A stretch of 64,000 nt of DNA, taken from contig NC_085138.1 of NCBI RefSeq assembly GCF_035046485.1, forward strand, positions 47,589,464 through 47,653,463, in the 5' to 3' direction. The notes beneath the pieces were generated by a model. It was not told the DNA's origin. It worked only from the letters and a program-made list of their open reading frames with translations, and searched no databases. The position numbers and the translations under genes were made by a program. This stretch comes from Aedes albopictus (lineage: Eukaryota; Arthropoda; Insecta; Diptera; Culicidae). This document shows, piece by piece, positions 23,656 through 35,817 of this stretch; positions within the stretch are counted from its first letter, which is position 1; every line of letters starts with the position of its first letter.

Positions 23656-24606
23656 CAAAGATTTTTTGTGAGATTCGGTAGAAGTTTTCCCAAATAAGAC
23701 TTATTCATCCTGCACGGATTAAAGCCTGCCGATATTCCTCCCATCACCGATGATGTTAACGGATATTTCCTAAACATAACCTAGAATCTGACCCGGATTT
23801 TGCAGCAGACTGCTTTTGTGTCATCCATTCTTCCGGACGGATGCGACGTGAGTGAGCAATGCAAGGCCACCCAGCAGACAATGAACACAAGGAACACAGA
23901 TAGTCTTGGGGTTCCGGTATTCCAACCGTCCCCAACCATCTGCCGGCCGCCCCACCTACGCGCCGGAGCAAGGAACACGGAAAACTTTCTGCAAAATTAT
24001 AAGAAACGAAAGGAAAGGGGTCGCAGCCGTGGTTTGAATACGAAATGAGATGGGGATCTGTGCATATAAAGAAGAAAGCATCATCATCATCGTCTCCATG
24101 CAGCTAGGCTCCTCGGCAAGTCCTAGGACATGGAACGAACGAGTGAGTTCATGTGTCTGAATGGGCTACTGCTGCTGCTGCGGTTTCGGTCAAAAGTGCA
24201 TTTTATGGGATATGGGAAGAGCTTTAACACAGGGAAGAATTTTGTCCAAGTTAACACCCCCGGTCGGCAAGAAGAGGCCAGAATGGTAATGAAACGACGA
24301 CTAGCATGACAAAGACAATGCGATACGGAGAGTGCAATCTTTCCGGTTCACTCTCCGGTCCTTCAAGGGTCCGGAATCGCAGGATTTAATATTCACGACT
24401 TGGTTTTACGACTTGCTTTGGCTCTTTCAGGCTTTGTTTCAGGGTTTCTTTTTTCTTCTCCCGATGAGAAAGCGAAAGAAAGTTTGCGGTTAGCCCGGTT
24501 GGGAATATGGTCGTCATACATACAGGTTGAACGTGGTAATGTCCAAGATTTGCCAGAGCAGTGGCATTTATTGCTTTTATGATTGTGAGAGTGTTAGACC
24601 TTGGCC
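23656..24606. other. Spacer with GC-rich low-repeat sequence
   Basis: Sits between satellite A1 and the SINE. It contains a short CTG run near 24170 (GCTGCTGCTGCTG). Open frames on both strands at 23756-24048 overlap and lack a recognisable domain. Nothing else is identified. Confidence 0.35.
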
Positions 24607-24619
24607 AGCGTTCCAATCT
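24607..24619 (+). repeat. Left target-site duplication of the SINE
   Basis: AGCGTTCCAATCT pairs with AGCGTTCTAATCT at 24888-24900, with one difference. Confidence 0.85.
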
Positions 24620-24887
24620 TCTTCTTCTTCTTCTTCTTATTCTTCTTTCTGGCTCTACGTCCCCACTGGGACTTGGCCTGCCTCGCTTCAACTTGCTGTT
24701 CTTTGAGCGTTTCCACAGTTATTAATTGAAGGGCTTCCTTTGCCTACCATTGCATGATTTTGTATATTGTGAGACAAGTACAATGATACACTATGCCCAG
24801 GGAGTCGAGAAAATTTTCCCGGGAATCGAACCCGTCGTCTCCGGATTGGCGATCCATAGCCTTAACCACTAGGCTAACTGGAGACCT
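24620..24887 (-). mobile_element. Full-length tRNA-derived SINE, Feilai type
   Basis: On the minus strand the element starts GGTCTCCAGTTAGCCTAGTG, which includes the A box. It continues to a B box GGGTTCGATTCC, then a body with GAGAAAATTTTCTCGACTCCC-like and GTGTATCATTGTACTTG landmarks, and ends in an (AAG)n tail (TTCTTCTTC on plus). I recognise the overall sequence as Feilai, an abundant Aedes aegypti SINE. It is flanked by a 13-bp duplication with one mismatch. Non-coding and transcribed by polymerase III when active, it relied on a LINE reverse transcriptase for mobility. Confidence 0.93.
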
Positions 24888-24900
24888 AGCGTTCTAATCT

Positions 24901-25644
24901 GTGGACTAGAATTTTTATAACCGTTGATAAATATTTGGAATTCGGTCTTCTTAGACTTAACTACTGCTATACATCATGCTACCTATCGAGTAAAATGAAG
25001 AGCTATTGTTACTAAACAGCAAGCCTTAAGGTGTAAAAGTACTGATTAAAAATAAACAACACTAGAAACTCCAAGACTGAACGTCAATGGAAAAGTTAAA
25101 TCTGATAAATCCACAGTGAAAACGCAAAATCGAAAACGAACAATGTCCAACAATCGGGATTACCGAAGGAAGAGTTGAATGAACAACAACTGGCCCTTAA
25201 ACCGGAATAGGGAAGCGGAACTCCTCCACTGACTGCTGACATCCATCGCCGCGCGAGAGCCAAAGTCCGAAAGTTTTACTTTTGTGTTCCCCTTTGGTAA
25301 AAGGCGGGTACAACGCCCGCCATCGCTTTAAAATGAGAAGAACAGTCCCACTGCCGGTGAAAAGGACATGGTATGTTTTTTTAACCTTCTTCTGACGAAA
25401 CCCATACCCAAAGTGGAAGTAAACTTTGTTGTTTGTTTCGTTGCACGTGTACTGGTGGATTAAAGGAAAGGTCCTGAAGCCTAGCCTGAAGCTGTTACTT
25501 CTTGAGGTTCGACAATGGAAACAGAATGCAAGAATCACGAAGCGGAGGACTCGGATGAATCTACCTTTGTGGAGATGGATCGTACTTACAAAATTAAATT
25601 TGCGCATTTTGAGAGACTCGAAGTCTACTGTTTGGTTTTTTTAG
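24901..25644. other. Spacer, no gene recognised
   Basis: AT-rich to mixed sequence between the SINE and satellite A2. A 136-codon minus open frame at 25197-25607 has no recognisable domain. The plus-strand frame from 25515 merely runs into the satellite. Confidence 0.35.
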
Positions 25645-28600
25645 ATACAAATCCCTTCAGGATTTGGAGAAAAATCCGTTCAGGATTTGGAGACAAATCC
25701 GTTCAGGATTTGGAGACAAATCCGTTCAGGATTTGGAGACAAATCCGTTCAGGGTTTGGAGACAAATCCCTTCAGGATTTGGAGACAAATCCCTTCAGAA
25801 TTTGGAGACAAACCCCTCCAGGATTTGGAGACACATCCATTCAGTATTTGAAGACAAATCCCTTCAGGATTTGGAGTCAAATCCCTTCAGGATTTGGAGA
25901 CAAATCCCTTCAGGATTTGGAGACAAATCCCTTCAGGATTTGGAGACAAATCCCTTCAGGATTTGGAGACAAATTTTGTCAGGTTTTGAAAACAAATCCC
26001 ATCAGGATTTGGAGACGAATCCCGTCAGGATTTGGAGACAAATCCCGTCAGGATTTTGAGGCAAATTCCGTCAGGATTTGGAGAGATCATCTCTTCAAGA
26101 TTTGGAGACAAATCCCTTCAGGATTTGGAGACAAATCCGTTCAGGATTTGGAGACAAATCCCTTCAGGATTTGGAGACAAATCCCGTCAGAATTTGGAGA
26201 CAAATCCCTCCAGGATTTGGAGACCAATCCCTTCAGGATTTGGAGACAAATCCATTCAAGATTTGGAGACAAATCCCTTCAGGATTTGGAGGCAAATCCC
26301 TTCAGGATTTGTAGACAAATCCCGTCAGGATTTGGAGACAAATCCCGTCAGCATTTGGAGACAAATCCCGTCAGGATTTGGAGACAAATCCCGTCAGGAT
26401 TTGGAGACAAATCCCGTCAGGATTTGGAGACAAATCCCTTCAGGATTTGAAGACAAAACCCTTCAGGATTTGGAGACAAATCCCTTCAGAATTTGGAGAC
26501 AAATCCCTTCAGGATTTGGAAACAAATACCTTCAGGATTTGGAGACAAATCCCTTCAGGATTTGGAGACAAATTCCTTCAGAATTTGGAGACAAATCCCT
26601 CCAGGATTTGGAGACAAATCCTTTCAGGATTTGGAGACAAATCCCTTCAGGATTTGGAGACAAATCCCTTCAGGATTTGGAGACAAATCCCTTCAGGATT
26701 TGGAGACAAATCCCTTCAGGCTTTGGAGACAAATCCCTTCAGGATTTGGAGACAAACTCCTTCAGGATTTGGAGGCAAATCACTTCAAGATTTGGAGACA
26801 AATCCCGTCAGGATTTAAAGAAAAAACTCTTCAAGATTTGGAGACAAATTCCGTCAGGATATAGAGACAAATACTTTCAGGATTTGGAGACAAATCCTTT
26901 CTGGATTTGAAAACAAATACTTTAAGGATTTGGAGACAAATCCTTTCAGGATTTGGAGACACATCCCGTCAGGATTTAAAAGCAATTTCCTTCAGGATTT
27001 GGAGAGAATTCTCGTCATGATTTGGAGGCAAGCCCGTTTAGGATTTAGAGACAAATCCCGTCAGAATGTGAAAAGAAAACTCTTCAAGATTTGGAGACAA
27101 ATTCCGTCAGGATTTAAAGAGAAAACTCTTCACGATTTGGAGACAAATCTTGTCAGGATATGGAGACAAATCCTCTCAGGATTTGGGAACAAATACTTTC
27201 AGGATTTGGAGACAAATCTTGTCAGGATAGGGAGACAAATCCTCTCAGGATTTGGAAACAAATACTTTCAGGATTTGGAGACAAATCATTTCTGGATTTG
27301 AAAACAAATAATTTAAGTATTTGGAGACAAATCCTTTCAGGATTTGGAGACACATCCCGTCAGGATTTGGAGACACATTACGTCACAATTTGGAGACAAA
27401 TCCCGTCAGGATTTGGAGACAAATCCCGTCAGGATTTGGAGACAAATCCCGTCAGGATTTGGAGACAAATCCCATCAGGATTTGGAGACAAATCCCTTCA
27501 GGATTTGAAGACAAATCCCTTCAGGATTTGGAGACAAATCCCTTCAGGATTTGGAGACAAATCCCTTCAGGATTTGGAGACAAATCCCTTCAGGATTTGG
27601 AGACAAATCCCTTCAGGCTTTGGAGACAAATCCCTTCAGGATTTGGAGACAAACTCCTTCAGGATTTGGAGGCAAATCACTTCAAGATTTGGAGACAAAT
27701 CCCGTCAGGATTTAAAGAAAAAACTCTTCAAGATTTGGAGACAAATTCCGTCACGATATAGCGACAAATACTTTCAGGATTTGGAGACAAATCCTTTCTG
27801 GATTTGAAAACAAATACTTTAAGGATTTGGAGACAAATCCTTTCAGGATTTGGAGACACATCCCGTCAGGATTTAAAAGCAATTTCCTTCAGGATTTGGA
27901 GAGAATTCTCGTCATGATTTGGAGGCAAGCCCGTTTAGGATTTAGAGACAAATCCCGTCAGAATGTGAAAAGAAATCTCTTCAAGATTTGGAGACAAATT
28001 CCGTCAGGATTTAAAGAGAAAACTCTTCAAGATTTGGAGACAAATCTTGTCAGGATATGGAGACAAATCCTCTCAGGATTTGGGAACAAATACTTTCAGG
28101 ATTTGGAGACAAATCTTGTCAGGATAGGGAGACAAATCCTCTCAGGATTTGGAAACAAATACTTTCAGGATTTGGAGACAAATCCTTTCTGGATTTGAAA
28201 ACAAATAATTTAAGTATTTGGAGACAAATCCTTTCAGGATTTTGAGACACATCCCGTCAGGATTTGGAGACACATTACGTCACGATTTGGAGACAAATCC
28301 CGTCAGGATTTGGAAACAAATCCCGTCAGGATTTGGGAACAAATCCCGTCAGGATTTGTAGACAAGTCCCGTCAGGATTTGTAGACAAATCCCGTCAGGA
28401 TTTGTAGACAAATCCCGTCAGGATTTCGAGACAAATCCCGTCAGGATTTTGAGACAAATCCCGTCAGGATTTGGAGACAAATCCCGTCAGGATTTGGAGA
28501 CAAATCCCGTCAGGATTTGGAGACAAATCCCGTCAGGATTTGGAGACAAATCCCGTCAGGATTTGGAGACAAATCCCGTCAGGATTTGGGAACAAATCCC

Positions 28601-30428
28601 GTCAGGATTTGGGAACAAATCCCGTCAGGATTTGGGAACAAATCCCGTCAGGATTTGTAGACAAATCCCGTCAGGATTTGGAGACAAATCCCGTCAGGAT
28701 TTGGAGACAAATCCTTTCAGGATTTGGAGACAAATCCCGTCAGGATTTGGAGACAAATCCCGTCAGGATTTGGAGACAAATCCCGTCAGGATTGGGAGAC
28801 AAATCCCGTCAGGATTTGGAGACAAATCCCTTCAGGATTTGGAGACAAATCCCGTCAGGATTTGGAGACAAATCCCGTCAGGATTTGGAGACAAATCCCG
28901 TCAGGATTTGGAGACAAATCCCGTCAGGATTTGGAGACAAATCCCGTCAGGATTTGGAGACAAATCCCGTCAGGATTTGGAGACAAATCCCGTCAGGATT
29001 TGGAGACAAATCCCGTCAGGATTTGGAGACAAATCTTGTAAGGATTTTGAGACAAATCCCGTCAGGATTTGGAGACAAATCCCGTCAGGATTTGGAGACA
29101 AATCCCGTCAGGATTTGGAGACAAATCCCGTCAGGATTTGGAGACAAATCCCGTCAGGATTTGGAGACAAATCCCGTCAGGATTTGGAGACAAATCCCGT
29201 CAGGATTTGGAGACAAATCCCGTCAGGATTTGGAAACAAATCTCTTCAGGATTTGGAGACAAATCCCGTCAGGATCTGAAGATAAATCCCTTCAGGAGTT
29301 AGAGACAAATTCTTCCAGGATTTGGAGAGAAATCCCGTCAGGATTTTGAAACAAACCCTTTCAAATATCGTCAAAAATTGGAGACAAATCCTTTCTGGAA
29401 TTGGATACAAATCCCTTCAGAATTTGGAGACAAATCCCTTCAGGATTTGTAGACAAACTCCGTCAGGATTTGGAGACAAATCCCTCCAGGGTTCGGAAAC
29501 AAATCCCTACAGGATTTAGAGACACTTCTCTTTAGGATTTGGAGACAAATCTTATCAGGATTTGGAGACAAATCTTTTCAGGATTTGGAGACAATCCCTT
29601 CAGGATTTGGAGACCAATCCCTTCAGAATTTGGAGACAAACCCCTTCAGGATTTGGAGACAAATCCTTTTAGGATTAGGAGACAAATCCTTTCAGACTTT
29701 GGAGACAAATCCCTTCAGGATTTGGAGACAAATCCCTTCAGGATTTGGAAACAAATCCCTTCAGGATTTGGAGACAAATCCTTTCAGGATATGGAGACAA
29801 ATCCCTTCAGGATTTGGAGACAAATACCTTCAGGATTTGGAGACAATTCCTTTAAGGATTTGGAGACAATTCCTATCATGATTTGGAGACAAATCCTTTC
29901 AGGATTTGGAGACAAATATCGTCAAAATTTGGAGACAAATCCTCTCAGGAGACCAATGCCATCAGGATTTGGAAACAAATTCGGTCACGATTTGGAGGTA
30001 AATCCCCCCTGGATTTTGAGACAAAACCTTTCAGGACTTGGAGACAAATCCCTCCAGGATTTGGAGACAAATCCCTCCAGGATTTGGAGACAAATCCCTC
30101 CTGAATTTGGAGACATATTCCTCCAGGATTTCGAGACCAATTTCTCCAGGATTTCGAGACAAACTCCTCCAGGGTTTAAAGATAAATTCCTGCAGGATTT
30201 AACGACAAATCCCTCCAGGATTTGGAGGCAAATCGCGTTAGGATTCGGAGACAAATCCCGACAGGATTTGTAAACAAATCCTTTCAGAATTTGAAGACAA
30301 ATTCCTCCAAGATTAGGAGACAAACACCTCCAGGATTCGAAGATTTGGTGACAAGATTTTCAAAATCATTCTAGGATTTGAACACAATTTCTTGTAGGAT
30401 TTGGAGACAAATCCTTCCACGATTTGGA
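25645..30428 (+). repeat. 23-bp satellite block A2, about 208 units
   Basis: Units contain GGAGACAAATCC, then CTTC or CGTC, then AGGATTT. Three zones can be seen. From 25645 to about 28240 units are mostly CTTCAGG and mixed. From 28250 to about 29260 units are mostly CGTCAGG and very uniform. From 29260 to 30428 units are increasingly degraded. The edges are more diverged than the centre, as expected from unequal exchange. Open frames of 100-311 codons on the plus strand carry the same circular peptide (FRIWRQIPSGFGDKS...) and are by-products. Confidence 0.95.
26640..28434 (+). repeat. Higher-order duplication: two copies of an 897-bp block (39 units)
   Basis: Unit-specific variants recur exactly 897 bp apart: CCCTTCAGGCTTTGG at 26711 and 27608, the divergent stretch beginning 26930 and again 27827, and ACAAATAATTTAAGTATTTG at 27304 and 28201. 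897 equals 39 x 23, so the whole block was duplicated in register. Copies differ by scattered substitutions. The outer boundaries are approximate; the match is certain for at least 26700-27410 against 27597-28307. Confidence 0.9.
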
Positions 30429-31419
30429 CGTATCAGGTATCAGAAGGCCGGCTCCTGAGGCATGTTATGCTCCGTTTGAGACATTTGTGCCATCGCCACA
30501 TATTGAAGCCTATTTCATCATCTACCTGAGGCAGAATGGGACAATGGATGGGAATTTGGAAAAGGAAAAGTGATGAAATAGGAAGGGATGCTTTAAAAAA
30601 GGGAATCAACGCTTAAGCGCAACGAGGGTTCATTGTCCGTACCACAACGGCTTTAATCAGTACCCTGAAAAGGACGCTGTAAAACGCATAACCGTAAAGG
30701 CCCCGTTCACTTATCTTAAACTCTTCTGAGGCACCCTAAAACCAATTTAAGCCACTTGATATCCCCGGAAATGCCTTGAAGCGCTTTGAACGTCCCTGAG
30801 ACTCTCATAAACTGCTTGTCAACCCTGACGGAGTCCCTTAAAATCTTCATGACCCCAGTGAAACCCTTGGGAACACTCAGCAACCACCTTACACTCACTG
30901 GATTATCTTGAAAATTTTTAAATACCTATAAAGCACCTCCAAAATTATTTAAAGCCCCCTGAAACTATCTGAAACCCCCGAACACCTCCTGAAAGGCTAG
31001 ATAATGCCTTCAAGCCCTCGAGAACCCCTCCAAAACCCCCACTGTAGCTCTCCTGAAATCCCATGAATCTCCCAGATGGCGGCCCAGAATCCCAGAAATG
31101 GTGGACCAACAATCAAGATGGTGGCTATTTGAAGGTGTATTAGGCTCTAAATTTATGTGTGGAGAACATATTGGAAGTCCGAAAATGAAGGCTTAAAATC
31201 CCATATGGTGGCTCTTTTGAGGAGTTTTTGGCTCTAAGACCATTCAACTTGGAAATATTTGGTATAGATAAGTATTCGAAAATGGTACCCAGGAAATCTA
31301 AAATGACGTTTAAAAATCTCCTGCCTTATTAAATGTTGGACTGTAAAAGCATGCAATATTGGTATACTTGGTAAGAGGAAGATTCCCGGTTTTTTAAATT
31401 ACGATCTGTAAGTGGAGAG
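30429..31419. repeat. Spacer with decayed CCCTGAAA-type repeats
   Basis: From about 30710 to 31070, phrases of the type CCCTGAAA, CCTTGAA and CTGAAACCC recur at short irregular intervals, a decayed minisatellite. After 31070 there are phrases built on AGATGGTGGC and CAGAAATGG. The first 280 bp of the interval are unique. No gene seen. Confidence 0.5.
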
Positions 31420-33955
31420 CTACAAACTTGCCTTCAACTCAAGCTTGTGCAATGAAAAGTTATTATGTTGAACGGATAAAAATGCGATATTCGTGGTCGC
31501 TTGACTTTGTTTGAAATAGTACTTCAAAGGCACGAGTAATGCATCACGGGTTTTCTTTTGTTTTGTGGTTAACGCTTGATATGAAGCACAATATCTAAGT
31601 ACTAAGTAAAGTGCAAACTTCAACATTGAAAACAAAAGTCTTGAGTGTTCTAAAGCTAATACCCAAAACCGCAAGCGATACCAATACATTTCCAACAAGT
31701 TCACAAAGCTTCCCAAACCATAAGGTTCACACTTTTGACTTTTTGTTCTCCCATGTGGCAACACCTTGATGCTTCTCCCAAACAACCGGATGGTGGTCCT
31801 ACACCGACAGCCGAACCCAGCAGACCAGGAATGGATGGAGCCAGGAAACTTAATTCACACGTTTCGTCCCATTCCCGAACCATGGGATGGGTACCACAAT
31901 TTTTCCCCAAGCAAGGTTCCCCTCGTCTTCGTGTTCGTCGCCGTCGTAATTGATATGGGCAGCCAGGAGCAAGCATATAAACTGAAAGTTAAATACGAAA
32001 AATTTTACGAAACTTAATTCGATAGTAAACTTTTCCGTCCGGGGCTTGGCTTGGTGCAGGTCTGTCGTCGCATGTGTGTTGATTCTCACCCTGCTGTCGG
32101 GGAAGGAGGAAATTACTCTGTTAGTTTTTTCTTCGGTTTTTGACAGGGAAAACCTGAAACTTTTATTTTGTCCTCACCCTGTCAACGGACACCGTCGCTT
32201 GTTGACTTTTTTTTGGGGTATTGTATTTCCCCGGTGCACATTATAAGGGAAGATAAAAGTTTCGCCCGGACTTCGGGCCACCAGTTGGGACAACTTAAGT
32301 AGTACTTAGGAAGTGCTTAAGCCATGCTGAAATTGTGTTTTTCTTTCGATTTGGGCCCCAAAACAGAAGCTAACCCATGTTAAACATGCGAAAGTTGTCG
32401 TTATCGTTATAATCGTACACGGGCAAGGACATCTTTCGTATCCTGTCGAAATCTGAATCGGAGAGGGGACCGTAACAAGTTATCGTAGAACCCTTTTTTC
32501 CATCGGATCGAAAACACTATCGTTCGTCAACTATGCTAGTGTCCCACCACCACCACTAGCAGACGACAGGAAAAAGTAATCTCATTTAGCCCATTAGATT
32601 CTCGACACGAGAGTGCCATTCATCATTATGCGAAGCCGCCCTGTGTCAGGTGTTTCGATCCTCGACGCAAAAAAAAATAAGCGAAAGCAACCAAAATAGA
32701 CTAGAGTGTGGGAAAAACAGGACCCAAGCCTATCGCTATCTCTTAGAATGTTAGGTAGACTCATTACCGGGGGACAGGGAGCAGCAGCAGCGTGCCGACG
32801 ACGACGAAAGGATGTGCATGCCTTCATCACACTTTGGGACAAGCGATAAACAGCGATACGTGACGGGTGTGACTAAATAAGCGATTGAGACGGGTAGAAA
32901 TGGGACACTCGGATGCTGTCCAAAATGGGACACTCGGATCCTGTCCAAAAACAAATCTTCTCTCGAAAGATTTAAAAGTTCTTTCTCATTTACTTATAAA
33001 AAACAATTGCGGAATAAAAACTTATAAACTTTATGAAAAACTCACTCTAACTCCAATTGGACATTTGTAGAGGATCGTTAAGAATAATTCAAATTGCATA
33101 TCATCAGGCGAAATAGAAAAACGCTAGAATATTTTCACTTCAAGTACAGATTCGTATTGTTGTATTTTACCATGTTTTCTTTTTAAAATGGAACAACACT
33201 TAGTTTAGAGTTGTCTCTTTTTACTGACGAGGTTAACATTAAGAATTGGAATCAAAAACTAGGGATAACACAGACACTGACTAGAAATTAATGGGAGTGA
33301 CTGTTCACAAGACATTTGTAAGGTTTTACAATGTTTGCATAACTTTAGCCGTTTTCAAACACATATTTCGTGTGTAGAAAACTCCAACCCCATTGCAATC
33401 AGCACTAATGTTCAACGTATGTCCCATTTCCGAACGATCCAAGCCCCAAACCTGGTGAGACGACGACAAAGTCGACTCATTCTCAACCGGTCGGTGGTGG
33501 TGTGTTCTTTAGGGATGTTAGAGATGAGAGTATGACGTTAGAGGTGCTGCAGCAAAATTATCCCGGATAGTTATCAAGTGGCACTGTGGTGTCGCCACTA
33601 CTGTGAGTGTTTTCATTTGAAGTGTCGTTCGTTTGTTCGTTCGTTCGGGGCTTGTGCTCCAGTAGCGTCGAGATGCGACGAATTTTTCGAGATGATATGC
33701 TGAGGGTGCAGCAGCATGCACCGAGATAACTTAATTAAAGTTAGGAATGGCAGATGAGATTTGAGATACTGTTTGCAAGCGTGCGAGTTCACCGTTAAAA
33801 AAACTTTCCATTATATTGGGTTGGAACATTTTACAAATTAAACATTTGATAAGCTCATTCTTCAAAATCATTTAAAAATGTTTAAACTATTGTAACGGCA
33901 TCAACCTTTGTATCAGCACAACTTCGGTCTCTAGATTACACTTCAATCTCGAATT
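31420..33955. other. Long low-repeat spacer
   Basis: Mixed-composition DNA between satellites A2 and A3. GC is higher around 31720-32120 and 32580-32870. A direct repeat of AATGGGACACTCGGAT and neighbours lies at 32898-32950 (two copies, 27 bp apart). A GTTCGTTCGTTCG run lies near 33630. Open frames of 60-120 codons overlap on both strands and none shows a domain. Confidence 0.35.
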
Positions 33956-35140
33956 CATCCTTTCAAGATTTGGAGGCAAATCCTTTCAGGATGTAGGGAC
34001 AAATCCATCCAGGATTTAGGGACAAATCATTCCAGTATTTGGAGACAAATGCTTCCAAGATTTGTAGACAACCTGTGGAGACAAATCCTTCCAGTAATTT
34101 AAGACAAATCCCTCCAGAATTTAGAGACAAATCCTTTTAGGATTTGGAGACAAATCCTTTCAGGATTTGGAGACAAATCCTTTCAGGATTTGGAGACAAA
34201 TCCTTTCAGGATTTGGAGACAAATCCTTTCAGGATTTGGAGACAAATCCTTTCAGAATTTGGAGACAAATCGTTTCAGGATTTGGAGACAAATCCTTTCA
34301 GGATTTGGAGACAAATCCTTTCAGGATTTGGAGACAAATCCTTTCAGGATTTGGAGACAAATCTTTTCAGGATTTGGAGACAAATCCTTTCAGGATTTGG
34401 AGACAAATCCTTTCAGGATTTGGAAACAAATCTTTTCAGGATTTGGAGACAAACCCTTTCAGGATTTGGAGACAAATCCTTTCAGGATTTGGAGACAAAT
34501 CCTTTCAGGATTTGGAGACAAATCCTTTCAGGATTTGGAGACAAATCCTTTCAGGATTTGGAGACAAATCCTTTCAGGATTTGGAGACAAATCCTTTCAG
34601 GATTTGGAGACAAATCCTTTCAGGATTTGGAGACAAATCCTTTCAGGATTTGGAGACAAATCCTTTCAGAATTTGGAGACAAATCCTTCCAGGATTTGGA
34701 GACAAATCGTTTCAGGATTTGAAGACAAATCCTTTCAGGATTTGGAGACAAATCCTTTCAGGATTTGGAGACAAATTCTTTCAGGATTTGGGAACAAATC
34801 CTTTCAGGATTTGGAGACAAATCCTTTCAGGATCTGGAGACAAATCCTTTCAGGATTTGGAGACAAATCCTTTCAGGATTTGGAGACAATTCCTTCCAGA
34901 AATTGGAGGCAAATCCTTCCAGGATTTGGAGGCAAACCCTTCCATGATTTGGAGATAAATCCTTCCAGGATTTGGAGACAAATCCTTCCAGGATTTGGAG
35001 ACAAACCCTTCCAGGATTTGGAGACAAATCTTTCCAGGATTTGGAGACAAATCCTTCCAGGATTTGGAGACAAATCCTTCCAGGATTTGGAGACACATCC
35101 TTCCCGGATTTGAAAACAAATCCTTCCTGGATTTGGAATA
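33956..35140 (+). repeat. 23-bp satellite block A3, about 51 units
   Basis: Units contain GGAGACAAATCC, TTTC or TTCC, then AGGATTT. From 34140 to about 34870 units are almost uniform TTTCAGG. From about 34890 to 35140 they are TTCCAGG, the variant shared with blocks A1 and A4. The first 180 bp are degraded. Three parallel plus-strand frames of 192-307 codons encode the same circular 23-residue peptide. Confidence 0.95.
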
Positions 35141-35817
35141 TCAAATTGACTGAATACTGTAGCGTTTGTTGAATAATCCACACTATTAACACTAAGCATA
35201 TAAAGTAATTACCAGGAAAACAACTTTCCCGAAATGTAACGAACTCTGACCAAACTACAATTCCATCGAAAACTTAACTTCCGCCATAAAGAATCAACCA
35301 TTGTTTCCTTAGTAAACCACCATCGCACACTGCTGACTGACGCCGATAACAGTTAACAGACATCGCCACCACGACTGGCAGTCAGTGGTAACAAAACCCA
35401 TTCGGTGTAAATCTCGCTAATTGGACGATTTCCCCATCAGCAGCAGCAATAATAACACCGCATTCCAAGTTGGGCTCTACTGCTGCTTGCTACCACTACT
35501 CGTCGTCAACATCCTAATATCCAACTCCATAAACTAGCAGCTTAGAGGGGGTGCCATTTCGGGTGGTTGGGTTTATTCTGAGAACATTACCACGACGAGT
35601 ACCACCACACTCAAGTGGGTTAAAGCGAACTCGAGAAGAACTTTCGGTGCTCGAAATTTAATAAAAGTTGCCCATTCCGCAATGACGACGATAGTGGAAA
35701 GAGCTGACATGGGCGTATGTGTGAAGAATACTGACATTTCGAACTCCAGAAAGAGGAAAGAATTTTCCCCACTTTTGGTTGTGTGTGCATCAAGTTCTTT
35801 GGCTTGGTTTGATGAAA
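35141..35817. other. Spacer, no gene recognised
   Basis: Low-repeat sequence with GC-rich patches (GCAGCAGCAATAATAAC near 35440). It separates blocks A3 and A4. Confidence 0.35.

Noticed and set aside
22587..23777. Long open frames (300-355 codons) on both strands of satellite A1
   Set aside because: They arise because the 23-bp unit has no stop in any frame. Parallel frames on both strands encode rotations of one circular peptide. No promoter, splice or codon-bias evidence.
24790..24887. Functional tRNA gene, from good A and B boxes
   Set aside because: The downstream body, AAG tail and target duplication show that it is a SINE.
25515..30323. Many plus-strand frames of 60-311 codons in satellite A2
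   Set aside because: Same satellite by-product. Frames overlap each other in all three phases and end where units degrade.
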